Assembly (NCBI GenBank): GCA_023229725.1
Contig: JALNYR010000004.1
Coordinates: 1 to 10,975, forward strand
Reading direction: 5' to 3'
From: Dehalococcoidia bacterium
GTDB taxonomy: Bacteria; Chloroflexota; Dehalococcoidia; GIF9; AB-539-J10
Length of the DNA: 10,975 nt
The notes under the pieces are model-generated. The model saw nothing but the letters and a program-made list of their open reading frames with translations. It ran no database searches and was not told where the DNA came from. Shown here piece after piece: positions 1 through 6,679 of the stretch; position 1 is the stretch's first letter; each line of letters begins with the position of its first letter. The translations under genes and the position numbers were made by a program.

Positions 1-1062
1 GAAGGTCGCGGCAAAGTGTACGACGGGCTGCTGAAGTTCCGGGTGGATGAAGTCGCTCTCAAGGACGTCCCCCGGCCGCGCACGAGCATCATGATAAACG
101 TCGGCATTCCGGACGAGGCATTCATCAAGGGACAGATTCCCAACGACGGTGTGGGCCTGGCGCGCGAGGAGTTCATCATCAACTCGTACATCGGCATCCA
201 CCCGATGGCGCTCATCCAGTATGACCGGCTGAAGGAGCGCGCGGCATCCGACCCTCGCGTCGCGCGCATCGTTCGCGCCATCGATAAGCGCACCGCAGGA
301 TATGACGACAAGTCCGCGTTCTACGTCGACAACCTTGCCATGGGCATCGCCATGATAGGCGCCGGATTCTACCCCAACGACGTCATCGTGCGGTTCTCCG
401 ACTTCAAGACCAACGAGTACGCCAACCTGGTGGGCGGCTCGCTCTACGAGCCGCTTGAGAACAACCCGATGATAGGGTGGCGGGGCGCGTCGCGCTACTA
501 CGACGAACGGTTCAAGCCGGCATTCGGCATGGAGTGCGCCGCCATCAAGCGCGTGCGCAATGAGATGGGGCTGACCAACGTGAAAGTGATGGTGCCGTTC
601 TGCCGGACGCCGGAGGAAGGCAGCAAGGTTATCCAGGTGATGCGGGAGTTCGGCCTGGTGCAGGGAGAGAACGGCCTCGAGGTCTACATGATGTGCGAGA
701 TTCCATCGAACGTGAACCTCGCCGACGAGTTCGCGGAAGTGTTCGACGGGTTCAGCATCGGCTCAAACGACCTGACGCAGCTGATGCTGGGAATCGACAG
801 GGATTCTGAGACGCTGTCGAAGATCGCCGATGAGCGGCACGAGACCGTCAAGCGCGTGATAAAGAAGACCATCGACGCCGCGCATGCCCACAAGCCCCGA
901 CGAAAGGTCGGCATCTGCGGCCAGGCGCCAAGCGACTTCCCCGACTTCGCCGAGTACCTCGTGCGATGCGGTATCGACTCGATGTCCCTCAACTCGGACG
1001 TTGTCCTGCAGACCCGCATCCGCATCGCCGACATCGAGTTGCTTGCGCTGGCGGACAGCTAG
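1..1062 (+). CDS. ppsA: Phosphoenolpyruvate synthase, C-terminal part (5' end outside window)
   Basis: PEP synthase converts pyruvate, ATP and water to PEP, AMP and phosphate, the entry step of gluconeogenesis in the cytosol. The window holds 353 codons of an open frame running in from the left edge, roughly the last 40-45% of a usual 750-800 residue enzyme, so the true start is not visible. The part seen is the PEP/pyruvate-binding TIM barrel. It contains NVGIPDEAF and PNDGVGLAREEFIIN near the start, NPMIGWRGASRYY at about 475-515, and CEIPSN then GSNDLTQLMLGIDRD at about 695-800. GICGQAPSDFPDF carries the expected catalytic cysteine (TGC 916-918), followed by GIDSMSLNSD before the TAG stop. 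The family resemblance to E. coli PpsA is clear, and GICGQ followed by PSD favours PEP synthase over pyruvate phosphate dikinase. No frameshift is seen. Confidence 0.95.
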   Translation, partial: EGRGKVYDGLLKFRVDEVALKDVPRPRTSIMINVGIPDEAFIKGQIPNDGVGLAREEFIINSYIGIHPMALIQYDRLKERAASDPRVARIVRAIDKRTAGYDDKSAFYVDNLAMGIAMIGAGFYPNDVIVRFSDFKTNEYANLVGGSLYEPLENNPMIGWRGASRYYDERFKPAFGMECAAIKRVRNEMGLTNVKVMVPFCRTPEEGSKVIQVMREFGLVQGENGLEVYMMCEIPSNVNLADEFAEVFDGFSIGSNDLTQLMLGIDRDSETLSKIADERHETVKRVIKKTIDAAHAHKPRRKVGICGQAPSDFPDFAEYLVRCGIDSMSLNSDVVLQTRIRIADIELLALADS

Positions 1063-1071
1063 CCTGGTCGT

Positions 1072-1097
1072 GCGCCCCGGGTTGCGGCGCTGGTTTT
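1072..1097 (+). terminator. Possible weak intrinsic terminator after ppsA
   Basis: Ten nt after the ppsA stop, GCGCC (1072-1076) pairs perfectly with GGCGC (1086-1090) across a 9-nt loop. TGG and a run of four T (1094-1097) follow. The stem is short and the T run is brief, so this is a weak candidate supported mostly by its position. Confidence 0.3.
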
Positions 1098-1117
1098 CGC
1101 CCGCGGTGCTCTTGCCG

Positions 1118-1126
1118 TGCTATCCT
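1118..1126 (+). promoter_or_regulatory. Possible extended -10 promoter for dnaG
   Basis: The bases TGCTATCCT form a TG-N extended -10 with 4 of 6 matches to TATAAT, 73 nt before the dnaG start. No good -35 lies 16-18 nt upstream. The rest of the 1063-1198 gap shows nothing else beyond the possible terminator. This is only a suggestion. Confidence 0.25.
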
Positions 1127-1198
1127 CATGCCGGTCAAGCCGCTACAGGGCCGCGCGTTTGCGCCGCGACCGGGAGACGGCCCCTCACAGGTCACCAC

Positions 1199-3076
1199 AT
1201 GAGCACCATCTCGGACATCAAGGAGCGTATTGACATCGTGTCGCTCGTGTCCGAACACGTGCAGCTGACCAAGGCGGGCAAGAACTACCGGGGACTCTGC
1301 CCGTTCCACAGCGAGAAGCACGGCTCGTTCTTCGTGTTCCCCGACCGACAGACGTGGCGTTGCTTCGGTGCGTGCAGCACCGGCGGCGACATCTTCTCGT
1401 TCATCATGAAGCGAGAGAACGTCGACTTCAAGGAAGCTCTGCAGACGCTGGCAGCCCGAGCCGGAGTTCCTCTCGAACGCGTCTCCGCTGCCGCGCCTGA
1501 ACGTGACGCGAAGACTGAGCGCCTGCTGGAGACCATCGAAGCGGCGGCGGCGTACTACCGCCGACTGTTGCTGGATGCGGAAGCGGGACGGAAGGCGCGG
1601 GAATACCTGGGGAAACGTCACATCCAGCCGGAAGGCGAGGCAGGGACCTCATTCAGGTTGGGCTACAGCCCCGAGGGTTGGACGAATCTGAAGGACCACC
1701 TTCGCGCGCAGGGGTTCTCAGAGCAGGACATGGTCGAAGCCGGCCTGCTGGTGCAGAAGGAAGAGGGCGGCACGTACGACCGATTCCGTGACCGGCTCAT
1801 GTTTCCGATACTCGATGAGAAGGAGCGTGTCATCGGCTTCGGGGCGCGGGCCTTCGGTGACGCGCAGCCCAAGTACATCAACTCCCCGCAGTCGCCCATC
1901 TTCGACAAAAGCCGCGCGCTCTACGGCATCCACCGCGCCCGCAGCGCCGCCCGCAAAGCCGACCGCATCATCCTGGTGGAAGGGTACACAGATGTCCTGC
2001 AGGCGCATCAGCACGGCTGGGACAACACCGTGGCGCCGATGGGGACATCGCTCACCGAGCACCACGCCAGGGTGCTCGCGCATCTCACCAAGAACATCAA
2101 TCTCGCACTGGACGCCGACACCGCCGGGCAGGCAGCCGCGATGAAGACCATTCGAGAGGCGACCGGGAGGTTTCGAGACGCGTTCGGGCAACACCTCGTC
2201 CCTCAGGTAGGCATGAAAGACGAACACGCTTCCAGATCAGTTCTCGACGCAGACATCCGGGTGATTACGCTGCCTGCCGGCAGAGACCCCGACGAGATCA
2301 TAGCCGAGGACCCGGAGGCATGGAGACTGCTTGTCGAGAAGGCTCTCCCGTACGTCGACTTCTACGTCGACACGCTGATGCACTCGGTCGACACGGCGAC
2401 GGCCCGCGGCAAGCGGGAACTCATCGGGCTGTGCGAGCCGATCATCGCGGAACTGGAAGACCCCATCGAGCGGTCAACGTTCTACTCCCGGCTGAGTCGT
2501 TCGCTCGCGGTACCTGAAAGCGCCCTCATCGCGCAGTTGAGCGGGCCTGAGCAGGCCAAGAGCAGGCAGCAGCGCCCGACGCCGGCACCAGAGCAGCAAG
2601 GAAAACGCCGCAGGACAAACCCGAGCGCCATGGAAGAGTACTGCCTGTCCCTGCTGCTGACGAACCCCGGGCTGCGCTCCTGTGCGGAGAACCTGAGCCA
2701 GGAGCACTTCGAGGCTACGGAGAACTCGGCCCTGTTCCGGGCGTGGAGCACGTCTGACGACATGGACGTCGTGCGCGCCTCGCTTGACGCCCCCCTTGCG
2801 GAGCATCTAGACTTCGTGCTGTCACAGCCTTTTCCGGCGGGTATCCCCCGAGACGACGAGACCGACAGACTTGCTCTCAGAGAGTGCATACTCCGCCTTC
2901 AAGAACACCTCCTGAAACGTCACCATCTCATGATGGAGACAACGCTTGAGCGCGAGCGACAAGAGCAAGGCGCCGACGCTGAACTTGCCACTCTTGAGAA
3001 GACGGGTGTAGTGGACTCCAACGAGAGACTGCACCAGGTCTTTGTGCAGAAAGAACGGAGACAACACCTGAAGTGA
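1199..3076 (+). CDS. dnaG: DNA primase DnaG
   Basis: DnaG makes the RNA primers for the replication fork and is recruited by the DnaB helicase. This is a 625-residue protein of normal length. ATG 1199 is chosen because MSTISDIKERIDIVSLVSEH matches the usual DnaG N-terminus; the open frame extends back to 884 only through ppsA. Its ribosome site is poor (AGG, then 7 nt). The zinc-binding domain has C34, H37, C55 and C59. The second pair is CFGAC, spaced CX3C instead of the usual CX2C. The Toprim catalytic domain has EGYTD at 261-265, D305-A-D307 followed by TAG, and RDPDE at 362-366. About 20 extra residues lie at about 322-348. A basic, Pro/Gln-rich linker (about 445-477) leads to a C-terminal helicase-binding domain from about 478. 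rpoD follows after 10 nt, the classic dnaG-rpoD adjacency, but no rpsU precedes it. Confidence 0.96.
   Translation: MSTISDIKERIDIVSLVSEHVQLTKAGKNYRGLCPFHSEKHGSFFVFPDRQTWRCFGACSTGGDIFSFIMKRENVDFKEALQTLAARAGVPLERVSAAAPERDAKTERLLETIEAAAAYYRRLLLDAEAGRKAREYLGKRHIQPEGEAGTSFRLGYSPEGWTNLKDHLRAQGFSEQDMVEAGLLVQKEEGGTYDRFRDRLMFPILDEKERVIGFGARAFGDAQPKYINSPQSPIFDKSRALYGIHRARSAARKADRIILVEGYTDVLQAHQHGWDNTVAPMGTSLTEHHARVLAHLTKNINLALDADTAGQAAAMKTIREATGRFRDAFGQHLVPQVGMKDEHASRSVLDADIRVITLPAGRDPDEIIAEDPEAWRLLVEKALPYVDFYVDTLMHSVDTATARGKRELIGLCEPIIAELEDPIERSTFYSRLSRSLAVPESALIAQLSGPEQAKSRQQRPTPAPEQQGKRRRTNPSAMEEYCLSLLLTNPGLRSCAENLSQEHFEATENSALFRAWSTSDDMDVVRASLDAPLAEHLDFVLSQPFPAGIPRDDETDRLALRECILRLQEHLLKRHHLMMETTLERERQEQGADAELATLEKTGVVDSNERLHQVFVQKERRQHLK
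2985..3012 (+). promoter_or_regulatory. Possible internal promoter for rpoD, inside dnaG
   Basis: TTGCCA (2985-2990, 5 of 6 to the -35 consensus), a 16-nt spacer and TGTAGT (3007-3012, 4 of 6) end 74 nt before the rpoD start. E. coli also has an rpoD promoter within dnaG, which makes the position plausible. The match is only moderate and lies in coding sequence. Confidence 0.25.
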
Positions 3077-3086
3077 GGCTAGACAC

Positions 3087-4550
3087 ATGGAAATGATGCG
3101 AGATGCGGGAACGGACCTGCAGGACGACTCCGCGCCGGCAATCGGCGACGGCTACGCCGAAGAAGAGCAGGAGGAGCCCGAGATTCCCGCCGAGGCTGAG
3201 GCATCTGACGAGTCAGGCCTGGCGCTGGCCGGGGATGACGTCAAGGCCACAATAGGGCTGGAAGACCACGAGGTCATCGACGACTCGGTCCGCATGTATC
3301 TGCGCGAGATCGGGCAGGTGCCTCTGCTCACCGCGGCGCAGGAGCGTGAGCTTTCCTGCAAGATAGAGCAGGGCCGACACCTGGCCAAGCTGGAAGACGC
3401 CTATTTCAAGAAGCACCGTTCCTCGCTCCCCTCGGTAGACCTCACAGCGGACCTCATCGCGAGGCTCGTCAGAGCCCAGCCGATCCTGGAGGTCGTCCGC
3501 ACGTATGTCGGCGTCGCGAGCGGTCTCAGCCTTGGTGAACTCATCCTCGAGGCGGAGATTCGTGCCGCCATCGACAATGAGGTGAAGCCCGCGCTCATCG
3601 CGGCGGTAGCCGAGGAGACGAACCGCCCGGCGCCCGCGGCCGAGGAAGCGGTCGTCAATCTCTCAGTGAACAGCAGCGTGCTGCCTCCCTACGCAGTCGA
3701 ACTGCTGAAGCGCGATTCGCTGGAGCACATCAAGGAACTGCTGGCAGGCGACGGACTGGCGCGTCTCCTTGAGCCTCTGGAGGAGGAATTCCGCTGCCAC
3801 TATGACGGCGTGAAACTCGCGGCCGGCCGCGCGGAGAACCACCTCACGCAGGCGAATCTGCGGCTCGTCGTGAGCATTGCCAAGAAGTACATCGGTCACG
3901 GGATGTCCCTCCTCGATCTGATTCAGGAAGGCAACATCGGTCTGATGCGCGCGGTGGAGAAGTTCCGCCACAGGAAGGGCTTCAAGTTCAGCACATACGC
4001 GACGTGGTGGATACGGCAGGGCATCACCCGCGCCATCGCCGACCAGGCGCGCACGATACGGATTCCAGTCCACATGGTCGAGACGATGAACCGGCTGCTG
4101 CGCACCACCCGTCAGCTAAGCCAGGAGCTCAAGCGCGAGCCGAGCTACGAGGAAATCGGGCTGCGCCTGAACATGAACTCCGACCGGGTTGAGGAAGTGA
4201 TGGACCTGTTCCACCACGAACCTATCTCCCTGGAGACCCCTATCGGCGAGGATGGCGACACTCGCCTGGGCGACTTTGTTGAAGACCAGACGAGCCCGGC
4301 GCCCGCGGAGGTGGCCACGCAGGAGCTTCTGAAGGAACAACTCGACAGAGTGCTGGACGAGCTGACCCCGAGGGAGAAGCGCGTGCTGCAGCTGCGATTC
4401 GGCCTCAAAGACGGCCACGCACGCACGCTCGAGGAAGTCGGGCAGGAGTTCAACGTCACCCGTGAGCGCATCCGGCAGATAGAGGCGAAGGCTCTGCGGA
4501 AGCTCAGACACCCGAGCCGGAGCCGGAAGCTCAAGGACTATCTCGACTAG
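3087..4550 (+). CDS. rpoD: Primary sigma-70 factor RpoD/SigA
   Basis: This is the housekeeping sigma subunit that directs RNA polymerase to -10/-35 promoters; 487 residues. GAGG at 3075-3078 overlaps the dnaG stop and sits 8 nt before ATG 3087, so translation may be coupled. Residues 1-64 are strongly acidic and do not look like a standard region 1.1. Region 1.2 is at about 65-100 (DDSVRMYLREIGQVPLLTA). A non-conserved segment of about 150 residues follows. Region 2 begins at N257 (NLRLVVSIAKKYIGHGMS) and holds the -10-reading STYATWWIRQGITRAI from S302. Region 3 (PSYEEIGLRLNM) comes next. Region 4.2 begins near L448, with the -35 helix-turn-helix VTRERIRQIEAKALRKLRHP. The full set of regions argues for a primary sigma rather than an alternative one. 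The two TTGACA/TATAAT-like promoters found on the minus strand are what it should read. Confidence 0.96.
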   Translation: MEMMRDAGTDLQDDSAPAIGDGYAEEEQEEPEIPAEAEASDESGLALAGDDVKATIGLEDHEVIDDSVRMYLREIGQVPLLTAAQERELSCKIEQGRHLAKLEDAYFKKHRSSLPSVDLTADLIARLVRAQPILEVVRTYVGVASGLSLGELILEAEIRAAIDNEVKPALIAAVAEETNRPAPAAEEAVVNLSVNSSVLPPYAVELLKRDSLEHIKELLAGDGLARLLEPLEEEFRCHYDGVKLAAGRAENHLTQANLRLVVSIAKKYIGHGMSLLDLIQEGNIGLMRAVEKFRHRKGFKFSTYATWWIRQGITRAIADQARTIRIPVHMVETMNRLLRTTRQLSQELKREPSYEEIGLRLNMNSDRVEEVMDLFHHEPISLETPIGEDGDTRLGDFVEDQTSPAPAEVATQELLKEQLDRVLDELTPREKRVLQLRFGLKDGHARTLEEVGQEFNVTRERIRQIEAKALRKLRHPSRSRKLKDYLD

Positions 4551-4566
4551 GAGACAGGCAGCAACC

Positions 4567-5091
4567 GTGGACGAAGATAACTCGACATTGGGCCGGCTTG
4601 AGCGGCTCTGGGCGCCGTGGCGGATAGAGTACATCCGCGCGGCGCGTGACAACGGCTGCATCCTGTGTGCGTTTCCGGCTGAGTCGGATGACGAGTCCCA
4701 CCTCATCCTCCACCGCGGTCAGCACAACTTCATCATGATGAACGCGTATCCGTACAGCCCCGGGCATCTGATGGTGGCGCCTTTCAAACACACGGCGGAA
4801 CTCGCGGACCTGACGGCGGCGGAGAGCGCGGAGCATCACGAACTCGTGAAGCTGGGCATCGCGGTGCTGCGAGACGTGGCGCGCCCGGATGGATTCAATG
4901 TGGGCCTGAACCTCGGTCGCGTTGCCGGCGCCGGCATCGACCAGCACCTGCACACGCACATCGTGCCGAGGTGGCTCGGCGACACGAATTTCATGCCGGT
5001 GCTCGCAGACACCCGCGTAATGTCCGAAAGCCTGCCGTCGATGTGGAAGAAGCTCAAGGCAGCGCTGGAACGACGCCTATCCACGCAGTGA
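4567..5091 (+). CDS. HIT-family protein, Ap4A phosphorylase/hydrolase-like
   Basis: This 174-residue histidine-triad protein probably cleaves dinucleoside polyphosphates or nucleotide conjugates, acting on the alpha phosphate through a histidine nucleophile. The triad is QHLHTHIVPRW, with H127, H129 and H131; H129 is the expected nucleophile. C31-I-L-C34 after LWAPWRIEYI looks like the first half of the zinc site found in this subgroup. NAYPYSPGHLMVAPFKH (about 59-75) and GFNVGLNLGRVAGAGIDQH (about 109-127) are diagnostic. The overall pattern resembles mycobacterial Rv2613c, an Ap4A phosphorylase, but the substrate cannot be read from the sequence. The GTG start follows rpoD by 16 nt, with AGG at 4556-4558 8 nt upstream; no other start fits LWAPWR so well. 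It is probably the last gene of the dnaG-rpoD transcript. Confidence 0.9.
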   Translation: MDEDNSTLGRLERLWAPWRIEYIRAARDNGCILCAFPAESDDESHLILHRGQHNFIMMNAYPYSPGHLMVAPFKHTAELADLTAAESAEHHELVKLGIAVLRDVARPDGFNVGLNLGRVAGAGIDQHLHTHIVPRWLGDTNFMPVLADTRVMSESLPSMWKKLKAALERRLSTQ

Positions 5092-5104
5092 GCGCAACGC
5101 GCTC
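5090..5104. terminator. Small GC-rich hairpin between convergent genes
   Basis: GAGCGC (5090-5095) pairs perfectly with GCGCTC (5099-5104) over a 3-nt loop. It overlaps the HIT stop codon and sits in the 21-nt gap between two converging transcripts. No T run follows on either strand, so any termination would be weak or factor-assisted. Confidence 0.25.
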
Positions 5105-5112
5105 CAGTCCAG

Positions 5113-5787
5113 CTATTCCTGAGAGCCCGGAAGTCCCACCGCTGCGCGCAGCTTGTCCAGTTTGTCCTGCGAAACGACGCAGACGAGGCGGTCTCCGACC
5201 GCCAGGCGAGTGCTCTCATCCACGACCTGGGGTGCGGAACCCGTCCTGATCAGGCACGCCGCCTCGGACAGGAACGGTACCGAGGTATCCGGGAGCGTGT
5301 GGTCGGCCAGTGGCGAGTCTTCGGTCACCCTCACTTGCACGATTTCCAGGCCTTCACTCTCGAGGCTCAGCAGTCTCACGAAGGGGAAGACAGGGATCTG
5401 CACTTTGAGGTTCTCCAGGAGCAGCGCCGACAGGTCGACGGTGTACTCGATGCCCAACTTCCGAAAGACGTTCCGGTTGCGGGGGTTGTTGAGCTTCGCT
5501 ACGACCGTGGGCACCCTGTACTTCAGCTTCGCGAGCTGGCACGCGGCGAGGTTGTTTTCATCCACGTCAGTAGCAGCGATGAACACGTCAGCGCGCGACA
5601 CTCCGGCCTCGTCGAGGGTCTCAATCCGATATCCCTCGCCGGTCAGAGTGATGTCGCCAAGCTCCTCCTCGATCCGTTCCTTGAGTCTGGCATCCGGCTC
5701 GATGACGAGGACTTCGTGTCCGCTTTCTATGAACTCCTTGGAGAGATAGTACCCAACCTCTCCGCCACCGGCGACAATCACATACAC
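5113..5787 (-). CDS. TrkA-like K+ uptake regulator, RCK_N + RCK_C (CeoB-like)
   Basis: This 224-residue cytoplasmic RCK protein is expected to bind NAD(H) or ATP and gate a Trk-type potassium transporter. The N domain opens with MYVIVAGGGEVG; G7, G9 and G12 form the Rossmann loop and E30 ends strand 2. DVDENNLAACQLAK and KLNNPRNRNVFRKLGIEY follow. A C domain starts near residue 147 (LEIVQVRVTEDSPLADHTLP) and ends near 214. This is half of a classical TrkA and resembles the actinobacterial CeoB type. The GTG start at 5787 is chosen because GGAGGAG (5801-5795) lies 7 nt upstream and the preceding in-frame residues are not TrkA-like. Four nt separate it from the stop of the preceding RCK_N gene, and the Shine-Dalgarno overlaps that gene's end. 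It is the last gene of the minus-strand cluster. Confidence 0.9.
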   Translation of the reverse strand: MYVIVAGGGEVGYYLSKEFIESGHEVLVIEPDARLKERIEEELGDITLTGEGYRIETLDEAGVSRADVFIAATDVDENNLAACQLAKLKYRVPTVVAKLNNPRNRNVFRKLGIEYTVDLSALLLENLKVQIPVFPFVRLLSLESEGLEIVQVRVTEDSPLADHTLPDTSVPFLSEAACLIRTGSAPQVVDESTRLAVGDRLVCVVSQDKLDKLRAAVGLPGSQE

Positions 5788-5791
5788 GCAG

Positions 5792-6190
5792 TCACTCCTC
5801 CAGCCGTCCCTTGACGAGCCGCGCGAAGACCATGATGGGACTGATAGCCTCGAGGCCAAGCGTCTTGTAGAACTCCTCGCGCAACGGGTCGTGAATACGG
5901 CAAATCACCTTGCGCACGCCGAAGATGTGTTTGGCGATCTGCGCCGCCATGGCATTCCGTTCGTCATTGCGCGTGAGCGCAATGAACGCATCCGCGCTGG
6001 GAAGACCAGCCTTGCGGAGCACGTCTTCATCCGTCGCATCACCAACGACCGTCTTGCCGCCGAACGCCTCCGGCAGCAGGTCGAACCGTTCGGCGTCGAG
6101 GTCGATGACGGTGACCTTGTTGCCTTCCCGGTCGAGAAGAGTCGCGAGTTCGGAGGCGACGCGCCCGCTGCCCATGATGACAGCGTTCAC
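5792..6190 (-). CDS. TrkA-like protein with RCK_N domain only (CeoC-like, no C domain)
   Basis: This 132-residue protein consists of one RCK_N (TrkA-N) domain and nothing else. It starts MNAVIMGSGRVASELA. The nucleotide loop has G7 and G9, but the third glycine is A12; D30 closes strand 2 (VTVID). It continues VVGDATDEDVLRKAGL and VICRIHDPLREEFYKTLGLE. The sequence resembles the N half of actinobacterial CeoC, whose usual C domain is missing. After the TGA at 5794-5792 the next RCK gene begins almost at once, so no leftover C-domain sequence exists and a simple frameshift does not explain the loss. The GTG start (6190) overlaps the usp stop as GTGA, with GAGGA several bases upstream, indicating translational coupling. 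It probably pairs with the downstream RCK protein, the full TrkA or both; that is inference. Confidence 0.85.
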   Translation of the reverse strand: MNAVIMGSGRVASELATLLDREGNKVTVIDLDAERFDLLPEAFGGKTVVGDATDEDVLRKAGLPSADAFIALTRNDERNAMAAQIAKHIFGVRKVICRIHDPLREEFYKTLGLEAISPIMVFARLVKGRLEE

Positions 6191-6627
6191 TTGCCATCCT
6201 CTGGAGAGGCGGCTGCGCGGAAGAGCACCACGTGGCAGGGAGCTTCTCGCAGCACGTGAGACGGCGTATCGCCCATGTCGAACACACCGGCGCGTCGATG
6301 ATACCCGACGCCCATCACGATGAGGTCCGCTCGTCCCTCGGTGGCCTCATGCACGATGGCCGGACCGGCCTCTCTCGCCTGTAGCAGACCCGTTTCGATG
6401 TCATGCCCGGCCTCGCGGGCGAACTCCTGGGCACGGGCAAGGATATCTTCGGCCCGGGCAGTCTCCCGCTCCACGGGAGCATCGAGGGGCAGACTGCGTT
6501 CCACTTCGATGACGTACAGGGCGCGCACCAACGAGCCGCTGTCCTGCGCAAGGGCGCACGCCATCCGGATGACCTCTTCGTCCACAGGGTCCCCGCTGAC
6601 GGGCACCAGAACCTTTCCGAAGTCCAT
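6187..6627 (-). CDS. Universal stress protein (UspA family)
   Basis: This 146-residue single-domain Usp protein has the usual family length and no signal or membrane segment. It opens MDFGKVLVPVSGDPVDEEV, continues with a central LYVIEVERSLP, and ends with ADLIVMGVGYHRRAG, then FDMGDTPSHVLREAPCHVVL. The C-terminal loop keeps glycines 106, 108, 114 and 119, but the usual G-(S/T) after the nine-residue spacer reads G-D-T. ATP binding is therefore likely but not certain. ATG 6627 is chosen because the family begins exactly there. A GTG at 6669 and an ATG at 6639 would add residues that fall over a promoter. There is no clear Shine-Dalgarno. Its place between trkH and two RCK genes, with a GTGA overlap to the next, suggests a job in potassium or osmotic control; this is inference. 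Confidence 0.9.
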   Translation of the reverse strand: MDFGKVLVPVSGDPVDEEVIRMACALAQDSGSLVRALYVIEVERSLPLDAPVERETARAEDILARAQEFAREAGHDIETGLLQAREAGPAIVHEATEGRADLIVMGVGYHRRAGVFDMGDTPSHVLREAPCHVVLFRAAASPEDGK

Positions 6628-6637
6628 ACGGCGGAGC

Positions 6638-6666
6638 ATGTTAGAGGCTTGAACCGGATTAGTCAA
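6638..6666 (-). promoter_or_regulatory. Sigma-70-type promoter for usp and the two small RCK genes
   Basis: On the minus strand, TTGACT (6666-6661, 5 of 6) is followed by 17 nt and TAACAT (6643-6638, 4 of 6). It lies wholly inside the 52-nt gap between the trkH stop and the usp start. Start of transcription is expected near 6631, only about 4 nt before ATG 6627, so the mRNA would be nearly leaderless. Confidence 0.5.
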
Positions 6667-6679
6667 CACATCTATTCTC

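Noticed and set aside
884..1198. N-terminal extension of DnaG from 884
   Set aside because: It would overlap ppsA in another frame, and the added residues are low-complexity Ser/Arg/Ala; the DnaG family starts at MSTISDIKERID.
1063..1198. Small gene or riboswitch in the ppsA-dnaG gap
   Set aside because: No start with a ribosome site and plausible protein, and no recognised RNA motif; only a weak terminator and a possible -10 were supportable.
5113..6190. The two small TrkA-like genes as one full-length TrkA broken by a frameshift
   Set aside because: A full TrkA is N-C-N-C. Here the order is N then N-C, with only 4 nt between stop and start and a good Shine-Dalgarno for the second gene. 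No missing C-domain sequence remains to be rejoined.
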